Shown: piece after piece, positions 1-7,516 of the stretch
Numbering within the stretch: position 1 is the first letter of the stretch
How the letters are laid out: each line of letters starts with the position of its first letter
Assembly (NCBI GenBank): GCA_036502025.1
Contig: DASXZJ010000025.1
Location: 1-64,000, forward strand
Length of the DNA stretch: 64,000 nt
Origin: Bog-473 sp036502025
Lineage (GTDB): Bacteria > Actinomycetota > Acidimicrobiia > Acidimicrobiales > RAAP-2
Direction of reading: 5' to 3'
Notes under the pieces: generated by a model
Told to the model about the DNA's origin: nothing
The model's input: the letters and a program-made list of their open reading frames with translations, nothing else
The model's database searches: none
Made by a program: the position numbers and the translations under genes

Positions 1-412
1 GCCAGTTGGCCGACGTCACCGACAAGCTGACCCAGGCCGGGTTCTGCGACGTGGTGACCTATCTGCTCGACGCGGCCGACGACATCTTGGCCTTCAGTGC
101 ATTTCCCACCGAGCACTGGCGTCAGATCCGCTCGAACAACCCCCAGGAACGACTGAACAAGGAGATCCGTGGTGGGGATCTTCCCCAACCGCGCCGCCGT
201 CATCCGCCTGGTCGGCGCACTCCTCGCCGAGCAGAGCGACGAGTGGGCCATCACACGTCGCTACATGAGCGCCGAGTCCCTCAGGGCTCAACGCCGGCTC
301 AAGCCCGCATTCGGTGGCCGCCATATACGCAGACAGCGCCGCCTGCTGCGCTTGCTGTTGGGCTTTCTCTGCTTGCTGTTGCGATATCTGATTGATTTCA
401 GCATCGCACGCC
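1..412 (+). pseudogene. IS256-family (mutator-type) transposase, C-terminal remnant, frameshifted
   Basis: This is the 3' end of a mutator-type DDE transposase that starts before the window. The first frame reads an AFPTEHWRQIRSNNPQERLNKEIR stretch, which matches the catalytic C-terminal third of the family. The next part, VGIFPNRAAVIRLVGALLAE then DEWAITRRYMS, continues in another frame from about position 169. Compared with the second IS256-type copy at 5.2-6.5 kb, about 14 bases (the codons for RRTDV) are missing near 168-170, which explains the shift. Recognisable homology stops near 310, after RRLKPA. The rest of the open frame is not transposase and runs into the left end of the IS1380-type element. 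The gene is certainly inactive. The strand and family calls are firm, but the original length cannot be seen. Confidence 0.85.
310..412 (-). pseudogene. Orphan coding sliver (Gln/Ala-rich coiled-coil-like) trapped between two IS remnants
   Basis: On the minus strand these about 100 bases translate into a Gln/Ala-rich helical stretch with the pattern DAEINQISQQQAEKAQQQAQ, ending near ALSAYMAATECG. It is unlike either transposase and lies exactly between the point where IS256 homology ends and the left inverted end of the IS1380-type element at 413. It may be the surviving piece of a chromosomal gene destroyed by the insertions. It could also be a chance frame. No start or stop is preserved and no function can be given. 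Confidence 0.3.
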
Positions 413-1928
413 TTAGCCTCGATACACCGATGAGCGGCCTGAGTAAGTAGCCGCGTATCCGCGGAAAATGCCTCCCTACTTGGGAAACTGGCGATGTTCG
501 AAGTCGCAGTCATCCCCAAAACAAGGAGGCACTTCCTGTGTCTGCAGTATCGCGCGGAATCGACCGCATCGAGGTGACCTTCGACGAGCCCAATTTGGTC
601 GCCGACGCGGAGCTCCTCCTTGTTGCCACGCTGGGAGCGCGCCTCGGGCTCGAACGGCTGGTCAACACCACCGTCCATCTTCGCGGTCGCGTCGGGGGCG
701 CCCTGCCGGGCCGCAAGGTGCTGTCTCTTGTGCACGCCATGGCAGCGGGCGGATCACACATCGACGACGCCGACGTGCTGCGCTCTGGCGCGACGGGCTC
801 GGCGCTGGGCCACCGGGTGATGCCGCCGTCGACCTTGGGCACGTTCTTGCGGGCGTTCACCTTCGGCCAGATCCGCCAGCTCGACAGAGTGCTCGGCGAA
901 GCGCTGCGCCGGGCGTGGGCACTCGGCGCCGGCCCCGGGTCGGCTCCGCTCGTAATCGACCTCGACTCGACCATCTGCGAGGTGTGCGGCAAGGCCAAGC
1001 ACGGAGCCGGCTTCGGTTACACGAAGAAGCTCGGCTACCACCCCTTGATCGCCACGCGGGCCTGGACAGGCGAGCTTCTCCACGTGCGCATGCGAAAGGG
1101 AGCGGCCAACACCCAGCGCGGTGCGGTGCGTTTCATCGAAGAGCTCGTAGCCCGGGTGCGTCGGGCCGGGGCGAGCGGTGACCTGTTCATGCGCTTTGAT
1201 TCGGGCTTTTGGTCCAACACGACCATCGCCACCCTCGAACGCCTCGGTGTCAGCTACACCATGGGCGTGCGGATGATAAAGGCCGTGGTCGCAGCGGTCG
1301 AAGACATTTCCGAGTTCGCTGGACCCCGATCGAGTACACGGCCGACGGCGAGGCCGAGGTCCCCGAGTGCGACTACAAGGGGCGCCGCCTCGTCGGGCGC
1401 CGCACCCGGCGACGGTCGACTCGCCATCCGAGACCTCAAGGAGGGGGCGAGCCTTGAGCACGTGCCCTCTGGGAACTTTCTTGCCAACTCGGCGTGGCTC
1501 GTGTGTGCCGCGCTCGCCCACAACCTCATCCGCTGGACGGCCATGCTCGGCGACATCACCGAAGAAGAGCGCCTGATCGTGGCCCGCACCGTGAGAACTC
1601 GGTTCCTCTCGGTCCCCGGTCGCCTCGTCAGCCGTTCGGGGCGCCCGACGCTGCGCGCCCCGCTCGAGTCGCCCTGGGCCGGTGCCTTCGCACGCGCGCT
1701 CGAACTCCTGCGAGCCCTGCCGCCGGTACCCGTGTAGCACCAACAGTTGCGGCCGGCGCACCGCAGACGATCGCAGCAGGCGCTGACAACGAACGAGTTT
1801 CACTAAGGCTTGCCTCTGCACGCCTTGTTCGCCGTGCAAGGGCTCGCCGCGACGACCTCCGGCTCATCTCGTTACCGCTGGCTCCATTCGGCGGCCCGCA
1901 GGTCCCATTTTCGGTGGATCGAGGCTAA
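413..1928 (+). mobile_element. Decayed IS1380-type insertion sequence with terminal inverted repeats
   Basis: Left end 413-430 (TTAGCCTCGATACACCGA) and the reverse complement of right end 1911-1928 (TTAGCCTCGATCCACCGA) match at 17 of 18 bases, bracketing 1,516 bp that contain one transposase gene. No matching target-site duplication is evident next to the ends, so later rearrangement is likely. The 170 bases between the transposase stop and the right end contain nothing else recognisable. The left end directly abuts the degraded sequence that follows the IS256 remnant. Confidence 0.75.
538..1737 (+). pseudogene. IS1380-family transposase with frameshift and internal deletion
   Basis: A GTG start at 538 sits behind a good AAGGAGG (523-529). 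The N-terminal two thirds is a clear IS1380-type DDE transposase: the first acidic residue is in VIDLDSTICEVCGKAKHG, followed by GFGYTKKLGYHPL, and the second is in FMRFDSGFW. Near 1318 the homologous frame changes: WTPIEYTADGEAEVPECDYKG and RRLVGRRTRR are read from the +2 frame. The original frame returns near 1410 at LAIRDLKEGASLEHVPSGNF. Compared with the family, roughly 40 codons between the RRTR motif and the IRDLK motif are gone, including the segment leading to the last catalytic acid. The net frame stays open to 1737 only because the two defects compensate. It is almost certainly inactive. Confidence 0.85.
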
Positions 1929-1992
1929 ATAGTTCAACAAATGGGGGTTGGATTCTGTCATAGTGGACGTCACAGCGAAGATCGGGGGTCTT

Positions 1993-2814
1993 ATGAGGCG
2001 GCTGTTCGTGGCGTTCCTTCTCTTGCTCGCGGGCCTGTTGCCCATGTCGCTGGCGTCAAGCGCTCCTGCGGGAGCGATCCCTTCCGGCGGCCTCTGTGCC
2101 GGCACCCCTCCGGAGCCCTCGCAATTCGACGGAGTCCTATACAGCCTGTTGTATGAGACGATCGGCACGGCGGCAGATATTACCGATCGCTTTGCTCAAG
2201 TCTGCAACAACTCACATGCAGCATCGAGCGTGTGGTCCATGGTGGCGGGCAATGGAGACGACTACCACTACGTTCAAAGCGGCTACGCAGTCCAGGGAAC
2301 ATCCGGCTCGGGTGCAGTTCTGCACTTCTTTTCTCAGATGAATGATGGCAGCTCGGGCGGGACGTGTACAGGTACTTGCGCCGAGTACGATGGCGTGAGT
2401 TTGGGCAGCTATGGTGAGAATCATCTGTTCTGGCAGTACTACGAAGCTCCAGGAGCTTCGTGTCCCGTGGGCTGCGTTACGAGTTGGGTTGATACATCCT
2501 TGTTCTTGGTGACGCCATACAACCCGTATGCCACAGGCCAATGGCAGGAGCCCATAAACAACTTCTACAGCGGCGAGATTGACGATCCGAATATCGATAT
2601 AGCCGGCAACAACACGGAGGGCTGGACAACCTTCACCCAGATGCGGTGGCAGAACACCCTGTCGGGAGCGTGGTCAGCTATAACGCAGCCGTTTTACACA
2701 TCGCCGTACTATCCATCTCCTCCTGCTCGTGCGTCTCACGACCTAGTAGCGCAAGGTGGTGCGACGAGGGGCAACGCAATGGATATCTACTGCACGAGTC
2801 AGTGCACCTCGTGA
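1993..2814 (+). CDS. Secreted protein of unknown function
   Basis: This 273-aa protein has a classical Sec signal: MRR, then a Leu-rich core (residues 4-20), then a likely cleavage after the Ala-rich SSAPAGA. The ATG at 1993 is preferred over upstream starts because the signal peptide begins there and GGGG lies about 6 bases upstream. The mature part is rich in Trp, Tyr, Asn, Gly and paired cysteines (GTCTGTC, SCPVGC, YCTSQC), suggesting a disulfide-bonded extracellular beta-rich fold. No family is recognised. It has lower GC than the metabolic genes further right and lies directly downstream of the IS1380-type element, so it is probably part of transferred DNA. The lipoprotein gene follows after 11 bases, so the two are probably co-transcribed. 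Confidence 0.7.
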   Translation: MRRLFVAFLLLLAGLLPMSLASSAPAGAIPSGGLCAGTPPEPSQFDGVLYSLLYETIGTAADITDRFAQVCNNSHAASSVWSMVAGNGDDYHYVQSGYAVQGTSGSGAVLHFFSQMNDGSSGGTCTGTCAEYDGVSLGSYGENHLFWQYYEAPGASCPVGCVTSWVDTSLFLVTPYNPYATGQWQEPINNFYSGEIDDPNIDIAGNNTEGWTTFTQMRWQNTLSGAWSAITQPFYTSPYYPSPPARASHDLVAQGGATRGNAMDIYCTSQCTS

Positions 2815-2825
2815 AAGGAAGACCC

Positions 2826-3467
2826 ATGCGAAAGTCAATTGGAGCTCTCGCTTTACTTGGGGTTGTGTTCGCTGGCTGTACTTCGCAGCCTGGGAAGGCG
2901 ACGGCGCCCAGCCGACCAGTGCAGCCGTCTCGAGCTCTTGTCTCTCCATACCTGACACTTGCCAACTACTCGACGTCGACAACGGTGCCAGCGGGCGAGA
3001 GGGTCCAGAGCTATCAGAGCTACCCCGTAGACGGAGTCACCGTTGCCCCGGCCAGCGGCAATCCTTCAGTTACTCAACAGTCCGCAGTGGCTACCGCGGC
3101 AGGTCAGGGCTTGACCGCTTTGGACGGTACGAAAGTGCAGCCGACTGCCGTCTTTGGGGCGCTGTCCAGCTCGGTGCTGCAGACTATTTCGCCGTCACAG
3201 TTGCCTGCGGGCCTTACGTTGCCCCCTGGTGACCCAGCAGCCACTGATCCAACTCCTCCGGGCCTCACGTACCAAGGAACACCCGTGTGGGTCGTTACAT
3301 ATCAAGGCGTCGGTGATCGTACAAATGGTGCGCCAACTGCTGGCGGCAGCGTCACGGTCGGTCCGGTTTCGTCAACCACGACCACAACCGGCGCTCCTGA
3401 AGCACCAGTGACGGTTGTGTTTGTTGACGCCACGAGTGGCAAGTACTTGTTCGCTCTCAGCTATTAA
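2826..3467 (+). CDS. Putative lipoprotein of unknown function
   Basis: A 213-aa protein starts at 2826 behind GAAAGGA. Its N-terminus is a lipoprotein signal: MRKS, a hydrophobic core, and a lipobox ending VFAGC, so Cys18 would be lipidated and the protein anchored to the outer face of the membrane. The remainder is Thr/Ser/Pro/Gly rich with a TTTTT run near residue 195. It contains segments typical of small extracellular domains (VWVVTYQG, VVFVDATSGKYLFALSY). The last segment resembles the end of PepSY- or YcnI-like exported domains, but not strongly enough to name. It overlaps the convergent surface-protein gene by 11 bases. Confidence 0.65.
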   Translation: MRKSIGALALLGVVFAGCTSQPGKATAPSRPVQPSRALVSPYLTLANYSTSTTVPAGERVQSYQSYPVDGVTVAPASGNPSVTQQSAVATAAGQGLTALDGTKVQPTAVFGALSSSVLQTISPSQLPAGLTLPPGDPAATDPTPPGLTYQGTPVWVVTYQGVGDRTNGAPTAGGSVTVGPVSSTTTTTGAPEAPVTVVFVDATSGKYLFALSY

Positions 3468-3801
3468 GTTGAGTTTGTACCCGAATCCGACGAACGAGCA
3501 ATAGCGCCAAACCGGCACAAACCAGAATGATTCCAGTTCCGAACTCCCAAGCGACGGAGCCCCCGGTAAGCGCTAGAGACTGAGGCGTCGGAGGCGTCGC
3601 CGAGGAGGTCGGTACTGGTAGCGGCAGCTTGCCCGGACAACACGATGGGGGAGTTGTAGAGGTAGTACTTGGTACGGGCAGGGGGAGGTTGCCTGGACAA
3701 CATGTAACGGTTGTAGTTGTCACCGACGATGCCGTCGCCGGAATGGCGGCTGCAAATACGGCCAAAATGGCGATGGTCACTGAAGCCAGACGCCTCTTCA
3801 T
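3457..3801 (-). CDS. Small LAxTG-type sortase substrate with CCPG tandem repeats
   Basis: This 114-aa protein begins MKRRLASV with a Sec signal peptide ending near ATAS. The mature part contains two copies of a Cys-Cys repeat, CCPGNLPLPVP and CCPGKLPLPVP, separated by a Thr/Ser/Pro linker. The C-terminus is a sorting signal: LALTG, a hydrophobic span of about 20 residues, then RRIR. LAxTG is the pentapeptide class recognised by class E sortases of high-GC actinobacteria (family knowledge), so this protein is probably linked to the wall or a pilus. The ATG at 3801 is chosen over a GTG at 3822 because the signal peptide starts at it. No sortase gene lies in the window. The tail overlaps the convergent lipoprotein gene by 11 bases. 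Confidence 0.65.
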   Translation of the reverse strand: MKRRLASVTIAILAVFAAAIPATASSVTTTTVTCCPGNLPLPVPSTTSTTPPSCCPGKLPLPVPTSSATPPTPQSLALTGGSVAWEFGTGIILVCAGLALLLVRRIRVQTQLNS

Positions 3802-3891
3802 GCCGACACCCCCAAAGCTCACCTTTCCCGATTCTACCCCGAGAAGGACAACTTAAACACCAGGTCGGCGTTACTGGAGACTGACTGAACC

Positions 3892-4116
3892 TCAGTTTCG
3901 CTTCTCTTTCAAGAGATCCAAGGGTTTGCTCCGTTGCTTGTCTGCAATCCGCTCAAGAGCCTTCAACGTGAGATTTCGATCCCCGCGCTCCAGGCCGCCG
4001 ACGTACGTCCTATGGAACTCGAGCACATCTGCGAACGCCTCTTGACTCAGTCCGCGATCACGGCGAATCGCCTGCAGGTTCAACCCAAGGATTCGTTGCA
4101 GATCGCCCTCTGACAC
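3892..4116 (-). CDS. XRE-family helix-turn-helix regulator
   Basis: A 74-aa protein starts with GTG at 4116 and is essentially one Cro/C1-type helix-turn-helix. LNLQAIRRDRGLSQEAFADV forms the first helices, HRTYVGGLERGDRNLTLKAL the recognition helix and following turn, and ALERIADKQRSKPLDLL the last helices. Its length is typical of stand-alone regulators found on mobile DNA. An AT-rich palindrome ACTTATAAGT at 4156-4165, about 40 bases upstream, could be its promoter or operator. Targets are unknown. The nearest genes are the surface and secreted proteins downstream and decayed DNA upstream. Confidence 0.8.
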   Translation of the reverse strand: MSEGDLQRILGLNLQAIRRDRGLSQEAFADVLEFHRTYVGGLERGDRNLTLKALERIADKQRSKPLDLLKEKRN

Positions 4117-4455
4117 AGGACAGAAACTGGGCGACTGCTACTTGAGGGTCTACAGACTTATAAGTAGCACCGACAGAGGTTCTCACCTGGAATGGACAAC
4201 AGCGACTGTTGAGGTGAGAGGCGGACCACGATTGCAAGTGCGGGCGGATGCTCACACAGAACCGCCCAGCTCGATCGCGATTCAGCCGGCCGCTGACGGT
4301 TCCGTCTACTCCTGCCGTGATGCAACCGATGATGGGGGCGAAAGTAGCTATCGACTCAACGGGCTGATCATCGCGGCGACCGGTTCGTAGATGAAATTGA
4401 ATATCCATTAGATCGGACTTACGGCCGGGTATGGCGGCGCCGAAGGGAAATCCCA

Positions 4456-4916
4456 ATGAGTGATTCAGGCGTCCCGATGGACCCGACCGAACGGGTTCCG
4501 AGCACCCCACTACCGGACCATTCTGCTCGTCATGCGGCGCTCGGCAAGTGGGCACCGCCGACTTCTGCTCATCATTTGGCAGTTCACATGTAGCGCCAGT
4601 CCTAACAACCCACCAAGTGCGCCCTGACGGGAACCGTACGCGGAAGATTGTCCTTGCCGGAGCGGCAGCTTTGGTCTTCGTAGCTGCGGTGGTGGGCGCC
4701 TTTATCGCCTACTAGCGGCAAGAAGTCCCATCCGCATCATCCAAGACCCACCATCATGCACCAGCGACGGAGACGGCGAAGGTGAAGAAGGTCTCACGAA
4801 CCAGCACGACGACTTCGTCACCGCACGCTCCGCCACTACGACTCCTACCACGACAGCGCCACAACTCTCCGTAGCACCAACGAATACAGATCCCTCAGCA
4901 GCCTGAATCTTCCAGT
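4456..4916 (+). pseudogene. Shattered zinc-ribbon / single-TM / Thr-rich exported-domain gene
   Basis: An ATG at 4456 with GAAGGG upstream opens MSDSGVPMDPTERVPSTP. Near 4510-4520 the meaningful reading moves to a second frame encoding FCSSCGARQVGTADFCSSFG, a zinc ribbon whose last Cys has become Phe. This leads into a membrane span (KIVLAGAAALVFVAAVVG) and a stop at 4713-4715. A third frame immediately downstream continues as a Thr/Ser-rich linker (TTTPTTTAPQ, stop at 4914-4916), which is what usually follows the membrane span in this architecture. The layout is cytoplasmic zinc ribbon, TM helix and extracytoplasmic Thr-rich tail, a common actinobacterial design of unknown role. Here it is broken by at least two frameshifts. 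It could alternatively be assembly error. Confidence 0.5.
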
Positions 4917-5178
4917 TCGGTCAATACCACGCCTCTAATAAAACCCGAGAGATCCGCGACATCTACCTCTCCACAGACTTGAGCGAGTGGCACCGACCGA
5001 GGCGTGTGATGACCTGCCCATGACCTGCCATCACCTATCAAGAGTGCAACGAGCTCACGCGTGCCCCCGAACACCGCAGTTGGACGGCTACTCCCGAGAC
5101 CCTGGTTAATCCGCCTGGTGAATCTCTAGATTCACAGTCCAATCGCCCTACGGGTTGAGTCCCAGCGAGTGGTGTAAC
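4917..5178. other. Non-coding / decayed stretch
   Basis: No intact gene is visible. Short frames such as QFGQYHASNKTREIRDIYLS near 4925-4985 may be more of the preceding broken gene. The stretch ends at the left inverted end of the IS256-type element. Confidence 0.4.
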
Positions 5179-6510
5179 GACGACCACCACAGCAACCTCA
5201 ATGCCCTTGTTTAGCTGACGTTGGCCAACTCCGCCGGGGTCTCCTCCTGTCTCTCGCCGTCGATGACCTTGAGCCGGGCCTTCATCAGGGCCTCAGTGCC
5301 CATATAGCGCCTTGTGACGGCCCACTCGTCGTGCTGCTCGGCCAGCACGGCACCGACCAGGCGGATGACGGCATCGCGGTTGGGGAAGATGCCAACGACG
5401 TCGGTGCGCCGGCGCAGCTCCTTGTTGAGACGCTCGAGTGGGTTGTTCGACCACACCTGCTTCCAATGTTCCTTGGGGAAGGCGGTGAAGGCCAATACGT
5501 CGGGCCCGGCCTCGGCCAACAAGGTGGCGGCATCGGGGAACTTCTCGCTCAGTTGCTCGACCACCCGGGCGTGCTGGGCCCAGACCTGCTCGGCGTCGGG
5601 CTGGGCGAAGATGGTGCGCACGAGCGTAGCCACCATGGCCTGGGCCGACTTGGGCACCCGGGTGAGCAGGTTGCGCATGAAATGGGTCCGGCAGCGTTGC
5701 CACGTCGCCCCGAGGGTCGAACCGGTGGCGTTGACCAGACCGACGTGGGCGTCGGAGATCACCAGGGCGGTGCCACTGAGCCCACGGGCCACCAGGCCGC
5801 GCAGGAAGGCCAGCCACCCGCGCCGTCCTCGGTCGTGATGACGTCCATGCCGAGGATCTCTCGGTGTCCCTCGGCGTTGACCCCGGTCGCGATGACGACA
5901 GCCACGTTTTGGATCCGTCCGGCCTCTCTCACCTCTTGGAACGTGGCGTCGAGCCACACATAGGCATAGGGATCCTGGTCGAGGGGCCGGGTGCGGAAGG
6001 CCTCGACCTCGCTGTCCAGGTCTTTTGCCATGCGCGAGACCTGGGACTTGGAGAGGTGCTCGATGCCCAGGGTCTGGACCAGGCCCTCGACCCGGCGGGT
6101 GGAGACCCCTTTGAGGTAGCACTCGGCCACCACCTGGGTCAGCGCCCGCTCGGCCCGTCGGCGCGGCTCAAGCAGCCAGTCAGGGAAGTAGCTGCCCGAT
6201 CGCAGCTTCGGGATGGCGAACTCCATCGATCCCACCCTGGTGTCAAAATCCCGGGCCCGATACCCGTTGCGGCTGTTCACCCGCTCGGGCGACACCTCGC
6301 CATAGGGCGCACCGCAGATGGCATCGACCTCGGCCGAGACATCAGCCGCTCGGCGAAGACGCGCACCATCTCTCGCATAAATCAGACCTGTCGCCTTCGA
6401 GGTGCTTGCGCAACCAGTCCATAGGGTCCATGTTGTGTGTGACTTCCACCGCGTTTTCCTCCTCATGATCGTCTTTTGCGGGACTTCATGAGGTTGACGC
6501 GGTGGTCGTC
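5179..6510 (-). mobile_element. IS256-family insertion sequence, inactive copy
   Basis: The 1,332-bp element has imperfect inverted ends: 5179-5200 (GACGACCACC then ACAGCAACCTCA) against the reverse complement of 6489-6510 (GACGACCACC then GCGTCAACCTCA), 19 of 22 bases matching. It contains one transposase region on the minus strand that is frameshifted several times. No 8-base target duplication is seen at the borders. It differs clearly in sequence from the remnant at the left edge of the window, so the two are separate arrivals rather than recent duplicates. Confidence 0.75.
5211..6431 (-). pseudogene. IS256-family transposase with multiple frameshifts
   Basis: The natural start is probably the ATG at 6431 (MDPMDWLRKHLEGD). 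The next homologous piece, MREMVRVFAERLMS, is in a second frame, and AEVDAICGAPYGEVSPERV in a third. The long middle part then runs intact through SRNGYRARDFDTRVG, FPDWLLEPRRRAE, STRRVEGLVQTLGI, YVWLDATFQEVREAGR and HREILGMDVITTEDGAG. Another single-base loss near 5818-5822 shifts the frame at the family's DGA-WLAFLRGLVARGLSG motif. The last third continues through HFMRNLLTRVPKS, HWKQVWSNNPLERLNKE and DVVGIFPNRDAVIRLVG to the stop at 5211. At least three indels make it inactive unless they are sequencing errors. The DDE residues themselves are present: D in WLDA, D in VISDAH, E in NPLERLNKE. Confidence 0.85.
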
Positions 6511-6539
6511 GCGAGTGGGGGATCTCGCGAACTGCCTGC

Positions 6540-7061
6540 TTGTCGAGGGGACCTACAACCCCGGGACTGCTCGCTTCAGGGGCTTACAGCGCCTCTCAGC
6601 GGGCCAAACCCGTACACCACGGGCTGGGACTCAATTCGGGGGCTGGCGGCCAGTCACTAATCGCCTCAAACGGAGTCGGCGACACCATAACTTCGCTCGT
6701 TGGTGCCCTGGCCGATCTCCGGGGAGCGGGAGTGACGATGGCCGGCATGCATCCGGGCTTCATCGGCATCGGCAGTTCCTCGGAAATCAGGGTGAGCCGG
6801 TGGGCCCTCGGCCCACCTCCGCCGGGTGTGACAGGTCCCTGGACCGAGTTGGCGTTGGCGGCATTCATCGTGGAGAGGGCAGCGCTCGTGGCGCGTTCGG
6901 ACGCCCTGGCGCGAATCGCCGACAGCGTGCGGGGTGCCGCAAGCGACTACGCCGTCGGGGATCTCCTCGAGGCCCTTGAGGGATTGGGTTCCGAAGGGCG
7001 GGCCGTCACGGAGCAGTTGTCGATCCCTCAGGAGTTGGTGGTTCCGACGAGGTTGCGCTGA
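6540..7061 (+). CDS. Hypothetical helical protein, perhaps 5'-truncated by the adjacent IS
   Basis: The reading frame (173 aa if a TTG at 6540 is used) has strongly biased third-position GC, so it is likely a real gene. It begins right beside the right end of the IS256-type element, and no convincing ribosome site or ATG is present at its front, so its true N-terminus may have been cut off. The centre is Gly/Pro-rich (GPPPPGVTGPW). The C-terminal 70 residues are amphipathic helices (FIVERAALVARSDALARIAD, SVRGAASDYAVGDLLEALEG). Helical proteins of this sort accompany type VII secretion in some actinobacteria, but the likeness is too weak to call. It overlaps the next gene at ATGA. Confidence 0.45.
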   Translation: MSRGPTTPGLLASGAYSASQRAKPVHHGLGLNSGAGGQSLIASNGVGDTITSLVGALADLRGAGVTMAGMHPGFIGIGSSSEIRVSRWALGPPPPGVTGPWTELALAAFIVERAALVARSDALARIADSVRGAASDYAVGDLLEALEGLGSEGRAVTEQLSIPQELVVPTRLR

Positions 7062-7357
7062 TGATTGCGGCGGTCGGTGCGTTGGCCGCCTTGGCGTTCC
7101 AGCCGTCAGCACCTTCGGCCTCGGGTGCTCGACAGGCGGCCGGTCCGTGCCCGGTCGGTCACGGGCTTTGCGGAGCAAATTCTGCCTCGCCGCCTTCAGC
7201 GGCGGCACCGTTCGGCTCCGCGCTGGTGGCGGTTCCAGCGGTCGTGGTCAGCAGCGCAGTCAGCACGGTGCCTACGACGTCGACGACGTCACGGCCTGAT
7301 TCCACGACTTCGACCACAACCACGACGACTCTCTGGAGTTCGCCATTCTCGCGATGA
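7061..7357 (+). CDS. Small exported Ala/Ser/Thr-rich protein
   Basis: A 98-aa product starts with ATG at 7061 and overlaps the preceding stop (TGATGA), suggesting translational coupling. The N-terminal 20 residues (MIAAVGALAALAFQPSAPSA) form a weak export signal or membrane segment. Two Cys (PCPVGHGLCG) follow. A second hydrophobic stretch, ALVAVPAVVVSSAV, leads into a Thr/Ser tail of the type seen in wall-spanning linkers. No family is recognised. Its existence rests on codon bias and the overlap, so it could be spurious. Confidence 0.35.
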   Translation: MIAAVGALAALAFQPSAPSASGARQAAGPCPVGHGLCGANSASPPSAAAPFGSALVAVPAVVVSSAVSTVPTTSTTSRPDSTTSTTTTTTLWSSPFSR

Positions 7358-7432
7358 CTCTGATGGTGGGTAGACGTCAGACTCTCCTGTGAGCCGTAGG
7401 GCCCAGATCAACTCAAGGGGAGGCTTTATCCG

Positions 7433-7516
7433 GTGCAATGGAAGCTCGAACTCATTGTGGTCAGCGACCCCGACGGAAACGGATGGCTGGTCCAGGAGGT
7501 CGGCTACCGCCCCTAG
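7433..7516 (+). pseudogene. Glyoxalase-superfamily gene reduced to a 27-codon scar
   Basis: A GTG at 7433 behind AAGGGGAGG opens VQWKLELIVV and joins directly to SDPDGNGWLVQEVGYRP before the stop at 7514-7516. The first piece matches the N-terminal strand of VOC/glyoxalase-like proteins (typically followed by PVSDVDRAKAFY). The second matches their C-terminal metal-site strand (FxDPDGNGWxLQE). About 100 internal codons are missing, and the fusion point is exactly between the two conserved ends. The ribosome site and start survive, so a meaningless 27-residue peptide may still be made. The stop overlaps the stop of the convergent SMP-30-type gene by 4 bases. Confidence 0.7.

Noticed and set aside
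4142..4390. 82-codon plus-strand frame after the XRE gene
   Set aside because: TTG start without a ribosome site, weak codon bias and no recognisable sequence.
4058..4555. 165-codon minus-strand frame over the XRE gene start
   Set aside because: It overlaps the clear helix-turn-helix gene in another frame, shows no domain and has no ribosome site.
5171..6518. 8-base target-site duplication around the IS256-type element
   Set aside because: Flanking octamers (5171-5178 and 6511-6518) do not match, so no duplication is claimed.
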